Positions 60,549 to 64,000 of a DNA stretch of 64,000 bases are shown here, in pieces. Under the pieces are notes generated by a model. That model saw only the letters and a list, made by a program, of their open reading frames with translations, ran no database searches and had not been told where the DNA came from. The DNA comes from Geodermatophilus sabuli. Its GTDB lineage: Bacteria; Actinomycetota; Actinomycetes; Mycobacteriales; Geodermatophilaceae. The position numbers and the translations under genes are program-made. How positions within the stretch are numbered: the first letter of the stretch is position 1; each line of letters opens with the position of its first letter. The stretch is from NCBI RefSeq assembly GCF_010686765.1, contig NZ_JAAGWF010000010.1, forward strand, positions 248,001 to 312,000, in the 5' to 3' direction.

Positions 60549-62060
60549 TCAGTCGGCGCCGGTGGGGGCGCCGCTCTCACCGCGCCAGGTGGCCAGCCGG
60601 CCGGCCCGGCTGACCGCACGCAACCGCCGCTCCGCCTCGGCCCGGGACCGCCGCGCCGACACGAGCAGCGCCTGGTCACCCCGTACCAGCCGGGTGGACG
60701 CGTCGGGCACGAACGAGCGGCCGTCGCGCACGATGAGCACCACCGAGGCGTCCTCGGGCAGCCGCAGCTCGGGCAGGTAGACGCCGTGCAGGCGGGAGCC
60801 CTCGGGCACCGTCAGCTGCAGCAGGTCGGCGTCCAGCTGCTCCAGCGGCGCGGACTCGACCTCGACGTCCCGCGGCGTCAGGGGTGCCGCGATCCGCAGC
60901 CTGCGGGCCATCCAGGGCAGCGACCCGCCCTGGATCAGGGTGAAGACGACGACCAGCACGAACACGGTGTCGAAGATCCGTACCGCGCCCTGGACCCCGG
61001 CGGCCACGGGGAAGGTCGCGAGGACGATCGGCACCGCCCCCCGCAGCCCGGCCCAGGAGATGAACGCCTGCTGGGACAGGGGGATGCGGAACCAGGCGAG
61101 GCTGGCCACGACCGACAGCGGCCGGGCGACCAGCAGCAGCGCCCCGCCGACCAGGAGCGCCGGCGGCAGGGCCTCCCCCAGCCGGGACGGCGAGGCCAGC
61201 AGGCCGAGCAGGACGAACAGCCCGATCTGGGCGAGCGACGCCATGCCCTCCGCGAAGCCGATGCTGGCCGACCGGTGCGGCAGCGCGGCGTTGCCGAGGA
61301 CCACGCCGCAGAGGTAGACCGCGACGAAACCGGAGGTGTGCGCCAGCGTCGCCGTCGCGAAGGCGAGCACGCACAGCGCCAGCGTGGCGAGCGGGTAGAA
61401 GCCGGCCAGGGGCAGCGCCACCCGGCGGAGCAGCTCGGCGCCGCCGAAGCCGACGGCGACCCCGATCGCGGTCCCGCCGACCAGCTCGACCACGATCTCC
61501 ACCCCGACCCACCACCACGGCCCGGCGTGCCCGCCGGTGAGGTAGGCCGCCAGCGCGGTGACCAGCAGGATGGCGGGCGCGTCGTTGAGCCCGCTCTCGG
61601 CCTCGATCGACGCCGCCAGCCGGCGGGGCAGCGGCAGCCGGCGCAGGGCGGCGAACACCGCCGCGGCGTCCGTCGAGCTGATCACGGCGCCCAGCAGCAG
61701 CGCGAAGGGCCACGAGAAGCCGAGCAGCCCGACGGTGATGGCGGCGGTGACGACCACGCTCACCGTCACACCGACCGTCGCCAGGGACACCCCGGGCCCG
61801 ATCGCCCGCCGGACGTCGTTCCAGCGGGTGGTCAGGCCACCCTCGGCCAGGATGACCACGAGCGCGGCGACGCCGAGGGTCTGGGTGAGCTGCACGTCCT
61901 CGAACTCGACGCCCACGCCGCTCTCCCCCAGGGCGACGCCGAGGGCCAGGTAGATGAGCAGGCTGGGCAGGCCGAGCCGGTCGGCGAGCCGGAGGGCGAC
62001 GGCCGCGATCAGCACCACCAGCGCACCGAGCGCGAGGCCCAGGGCGACCGTCGTGTTCAC
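60549..62060 (-). CDS. Cation:proton antiporter with TrkA-C domain (NhaP/CvrA-like)
   Basis: A 503-residue CPA1-type antiporter. The N-terminal Na+/H+ exchanger domain (about 1-385) has a conserved ion-binding ND pair in EAESGLNDAPAIL, plus SSTDAAAVFAALR and GLRGAVPIVLATFPVA. The C-terminal 110 residues look like a TrkA-C regulatory domain (LTVPEGSRLHG, VRDGRSFVPDASTRLVRGDQ). Ion specificity (Na+ or K+) is not readable. GTG 62060, divergent from ileS. Confidence 0.92.
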   Translation of the reverse strand: MNTTVALGLALGALVVLIAAVALRLADRLGLPSLLIYLALGVALGESGVGVEFEDVQLTQTLGVAALVVILAEGGLTTRWNDVRRAIGPGVSLATVGVTVSVVVTAAITVGLLGFSWPFALLLGAVISSTDAAAVFAALRRLPLPRRLAASIEAESGLNDAPAILLVTALAAYLTGGHAGPWWWVGVEIVVELVGGTAIGVAVGFGGAELLRRVALPLAGFYPLATLALCVLAFATATLAHTSGFVAVYLCGVVLGNAALPHRSASIGFAEGMASLAQIGLFVLLGLLASPSRLGEALPPALLVGGALLLVARPLSVVASLAWFRIPLSQQAFISWAGLRGAVPIVLATFPVAAGVQGAVRIFDTVFVLVVVFTLIQGGSLPWMARRLRIAAPLTPRDVEVESAPLEQLDADLLQLTVPEGSRLHGVYLPELRLPEDASVVLIVRDGRSFVPDASTRLVRGDQALLVSARRSRAEAERRLRAVSRAGRLATWRGESGAPTGAD

Positions 62061-62237
62061 CGATCGCCCCTGTCCACCTCCGCAGTCTCCCGTACCCGCG
62101 TGCCGGGACGGTTTCCTATGCTGCCGCCGGCGCCCGCGGCGTCTCGGGGATGATGGTGACGTGAGCGAGCTTGCGAGCGAACCGGTGGGCAGAGCAGTGG
62201 CACGCACGAGGACGACGAGCGCCGGCGAGGAGGACTC
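62061..62237. promoter_or_regulatory. Antiporter/ileS intergenic region
   Basis: A 177-bp spacer. A TATGCT hexamer at 62117-62122 could be the ileS -10 element. The last 77 nt are a leader-type repeat. A translational T-box was looked for and not recognised. Confidence 0.35.
62161..62237 (+). repeat. Leader repeat element upstream of ileS
   Basis: Begins GTGAGCGAGCTTGCGAGCG, holds GCAGAGC and ends GACGAGCGCCGGCGAGGAGG before the ileS start, paralleling the hisF leader at 17117-17199. It supplies the ribosome-binding site. Confidence 0.5.
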
Positions 62238-64000
62238 GTGAGTGCTCCCGGCCCCTTCCGCGCGCTGCCCCCGCAGGTCGACCTGCCCGCCCTCGAGCGG
62301 GAGGTCCTCGGTCGCTGGGAGGCCGACAAGGTCTTCGCGCGCACCCTGGACGACGCCGCCGGCCGGCCGCAGTGGAACTTCTACGAGGGCCCGCCCACGG
62401 CCAACGGCCGGCCCGGCACCCACCACATCGAGGCGCGCGCGTTCAAGGACGTCTTCCCCCGGTTCAAGACCATGCAGGGCTGGCACGTGCCCCGCCGCGC
62501 CGGCTGGGACTGCCACGGTCTGCCGGTGGAGATCGCCGTCGAGCAGGAGCTCGGGTTCGCGGGCAAGCCGGACATCGAGCGTTTCGGCATCGCCGAGTTC
62601 AACGCCCGGTGCCGGGAGTCCGTCGAGCGGCACGTCGACGCCTTCACCGAGCTGACCCAGCGGATGGGCTACTGGGTCGACATGTCCACCGCCTACTGGA
62701 CGATGGACCCGGCCTACATCGAGAGCGTCTGGTGGTCGCTCAAGGTCGTCTTCGAGAAGGGCCTGCTGGTCGAGGACCACCGGGTGTCGCCGTACTGCCC
62801 GCGGTGCGGCACCGGCCTGTCCGACCACGAGGTCGCCCAGGGGTACGAGTCGATCACCGACCCGTCGGTGTACGTGCGGCTGCCGGTCACCGACGGCGAG
62901 TGGGCCGGCCGGGCCGACCTGCTGGTCTGGACGACGACGCCGTGGACGCTGCCCTCCAACACCGCCGTCGCGATGCACCCCGACGTCACCTACGTCGTGG
63001 CGCGCACGGACGCCGGCACGTTCGTCGTCGCCGAGCCGCTGCTGGCCGCCGTCCTGGGCGAGGACGCCGAGGTGCTGGCCCGCACCACCGGCCGGGACTG
63101 GGAACGGGTGCACTACCGCCGCCCGTTCGAGCTGGTCGACTTCCCCGAGGGCGAGGACGCGCACTACGTCGTCCTGGCCGACTACGTCACCACCGACGAC
63201 GGCACCGGGCTGGTTCACCAGTCCCCCGCCTTCGGCGCCGACGACCTCGCCGTGTGCCGCTCCTACGGGCTGCCGGTGGTCAACCCGATCGACCCGACCG
63301 GGCACTTCCTCCCCGAGGTGCCGCTGGTCGGCGGGCACTTCTTCAAGGCCGCCGACGACGCGCTGGTCGTCGACCTGGCCCAGCGGGGTGTGCTGTTCCG
63401 CGAGCTGCGCTACGAGCACAGCTATCCGCACTGCTGGCGCTGCCACACGCCGCTCATGTACTACGCCCAGCCGTCCTGGTACATCCGGACGTCGGCGGTC
63501 AAGGACCAGCTGCTCGCCGAGAACGAGAAGACCACCTGGCGCCCGGAGACCATCCAGTGGGGCCGCTACGGCGACTGGCTGCGCAACAACGTCGACTGGG
63601 CGCTGTCCCGCGACCGGTACTGGGGCACGCCCCTGCCGATCTGGCGCAACGACGCCGACCCGTCCCGGATGGTCGCCGTCGGGTCGCTGGCGGAGCTCTC
63701 GGAGCTCACCGGCCGGGACCTGTCGGACCTGGACCCGCACCGGCCGTTCATCGACGACGTGACCTTCACCCGCCCCGGCGAGGAGGGCACCTACCGGCGG
63801 GTCCGGCAGGTCATCGACGCCTGGTACGACTCCGGCTCGATGCCCTTCGCCCAGTGGGGCGCGCCGCACCGCAACCAGGCGGAGTTCGAGGCCGCCTACC
63901 CGGCGCAGTTCATCTGCGAGGCGATCGACCAGACCCGCGGCTGGTTCTACACGCTGATGGCCATCGGCACGCTGGTGTTCGAGCGGAGCTCCTACGAGAA
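62238..64000 (+). CDS. ileS: Isoleucyl-tRNA synthetase, N-terminal part (cut by window edge)
   Basis: Charges tRNA(Ile). The first 587 residues are present. The Rossmann core has WNFYEGPPTANGRPGTHHIE, where GTHH (residues 60-63) stands in place of the canonical HIGH motif, then GWDCHGLPVEIAVEQELGF. The editing-domain start LVWTTTPWTLPSNTAVA and WALSRDRYWGTPLPIW are also present. The motif and eukaryote-like insert pattern fit the IleRS2 type, which is usually mupirocin-tolerant. GTG 62238 with GAGGAGG upstream. The KMSKS loop lies outside the window. Confidence 0.95.
   Translation, partial: MSAPGPFRALPPQVDLPALEREVLGRWEADKVFARTLDDAAGRPQWNFYEGPPTANGRPGTHHIEARAFKDVFPRFKTMQGWHVPRRAGWDCHGLPVEIAVEQELGFAGKPDIERFGIAEFNARCRESVERHVDAFTELTQRMGYWVDMSTAYWTMDPAYIESVWWSLKVVFEKGLLVEDHRVSPYCPRCGTGLSDHEVAQGYESITDPSVYVRLPVTDGEWAGRADLLVWTTTPWTLPSNTAVAMHPDVTYVVARTDAGTFVVAEPLLAAVLGEDAEVLARTTGRDWERVHYRRPFELVDFPEGEDAHYVVLADYVTTDDGTGLVHQSPAFGADDLAVCRSYGLPVVNPIDPTGHFLPEVPLVGGHFFKAADDALVVDLAQRGVLFRELRYEHSYPHCWRCHTPLMYYAQPSWYIRTSAVKDQLLAENEKTTWRPETIQWGRYGDWLRNNVDWALSRDRYWGTPLPIWRNDADPSRMVAVGSLAELSELTGRDLSDLDPHRPFIDDVTFTRPGEEGTYRRVRQVIDAWYDSGSMPFAQWGAPHRNQAEFEAAYPAQFICEAIDQTRGWFYTLMAIGTLVFERSSYE

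Noticed and set aside
62061-62237. T-box riboswitch upstream of ileS
   Set aside because: Actinobacterial ileS often has one, but neither a T-box core nor an isoleucine specifier loop could be found, and the spacer is largely a repeat-like element.

Overview
The window is very GC-rich with GTG/ATG starts, 4-bp stop/start overlaps and an actinobacterial his/trp/lgt/dnaE/ileS gene order. Mycothiol-type and PriA-type proteins support an actinomycete. The overall look suggests Geodermatophilaceae (Blastococcus, Modestobacter or Geodermatophilus), but that family assignment is an inference. No rRNA, tRNA, CRISPR array, transposase, integrase or phage gene was seen.

Layout. (1) 1-8522, minus strand: hisI-trpE-Trp membrane protein-trpC-trpB-trpA-lgt, then gltB, which runs off the left edge. 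(2) 8567-16312: two small membrane proteins, a FAD dehydrogenase, another membrane protein, a heterodimeric ABC exporter pair, and one TIGR03085-type protein on the plus strand. (3) 16322-19260, minus: SDR-hisA/priA-ridA-hisF. (4) 19321-46475: an accessory catabolic and uptake region. (5) 46502-50415, minus: hisD-hisC-hisB-57-aa membrane protein-hisH. (6) 50526-64000: LON-domain protein, DUF2567-like protein, dnaE, GNAT, CPBP protease, rluD, lspA, mqo, cation/proton antiporter, and the start of ileS.

The most striking feature is region 4. In relatives hisH is normally followed at once by hisA. Here about 28 kb separates them, and almost everything in it exists twice: two IclR regulators, two solute-binding lipoproteins, two NDMA-type alcohol dehydrogenases, and two translationally coupled pairs of a CGSC-motif (UGSC-family, cysteine form) protein with a ~365-aa partner. 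Around these lie one complete oligopeptide-type ABC transporter, an aldehyde dehydrogenase, a two-subunit CoA-transferase, several short-chain dehydrogenases, an ACMSD-like amidohydrolase and a third zinc dehydrogenase.

Four intergenic regions of the island carry five copies of one palindrome (TTCC, 7 nt, GGAA). Both binding-protein promoters also carry a CRP-like site (GTGA, 6 nt, TCAC). I propose a single IclR-controlled regulon that imports an unknown organic substrate, oxidises alcohol to aldehyde to acid, activates it with CoA, and uses the paired CGSC proteins for an unknown redox or cleavage step. The substrate cannot be read from the sequence.

Other points of note are an ileS with a GTHH motif in place of HIGH, an lspA that seems to start at CTG, a repeated hairpin element at three gene ends, and a second repeat family that carries the ribosome-binding site of hisF and ileS.
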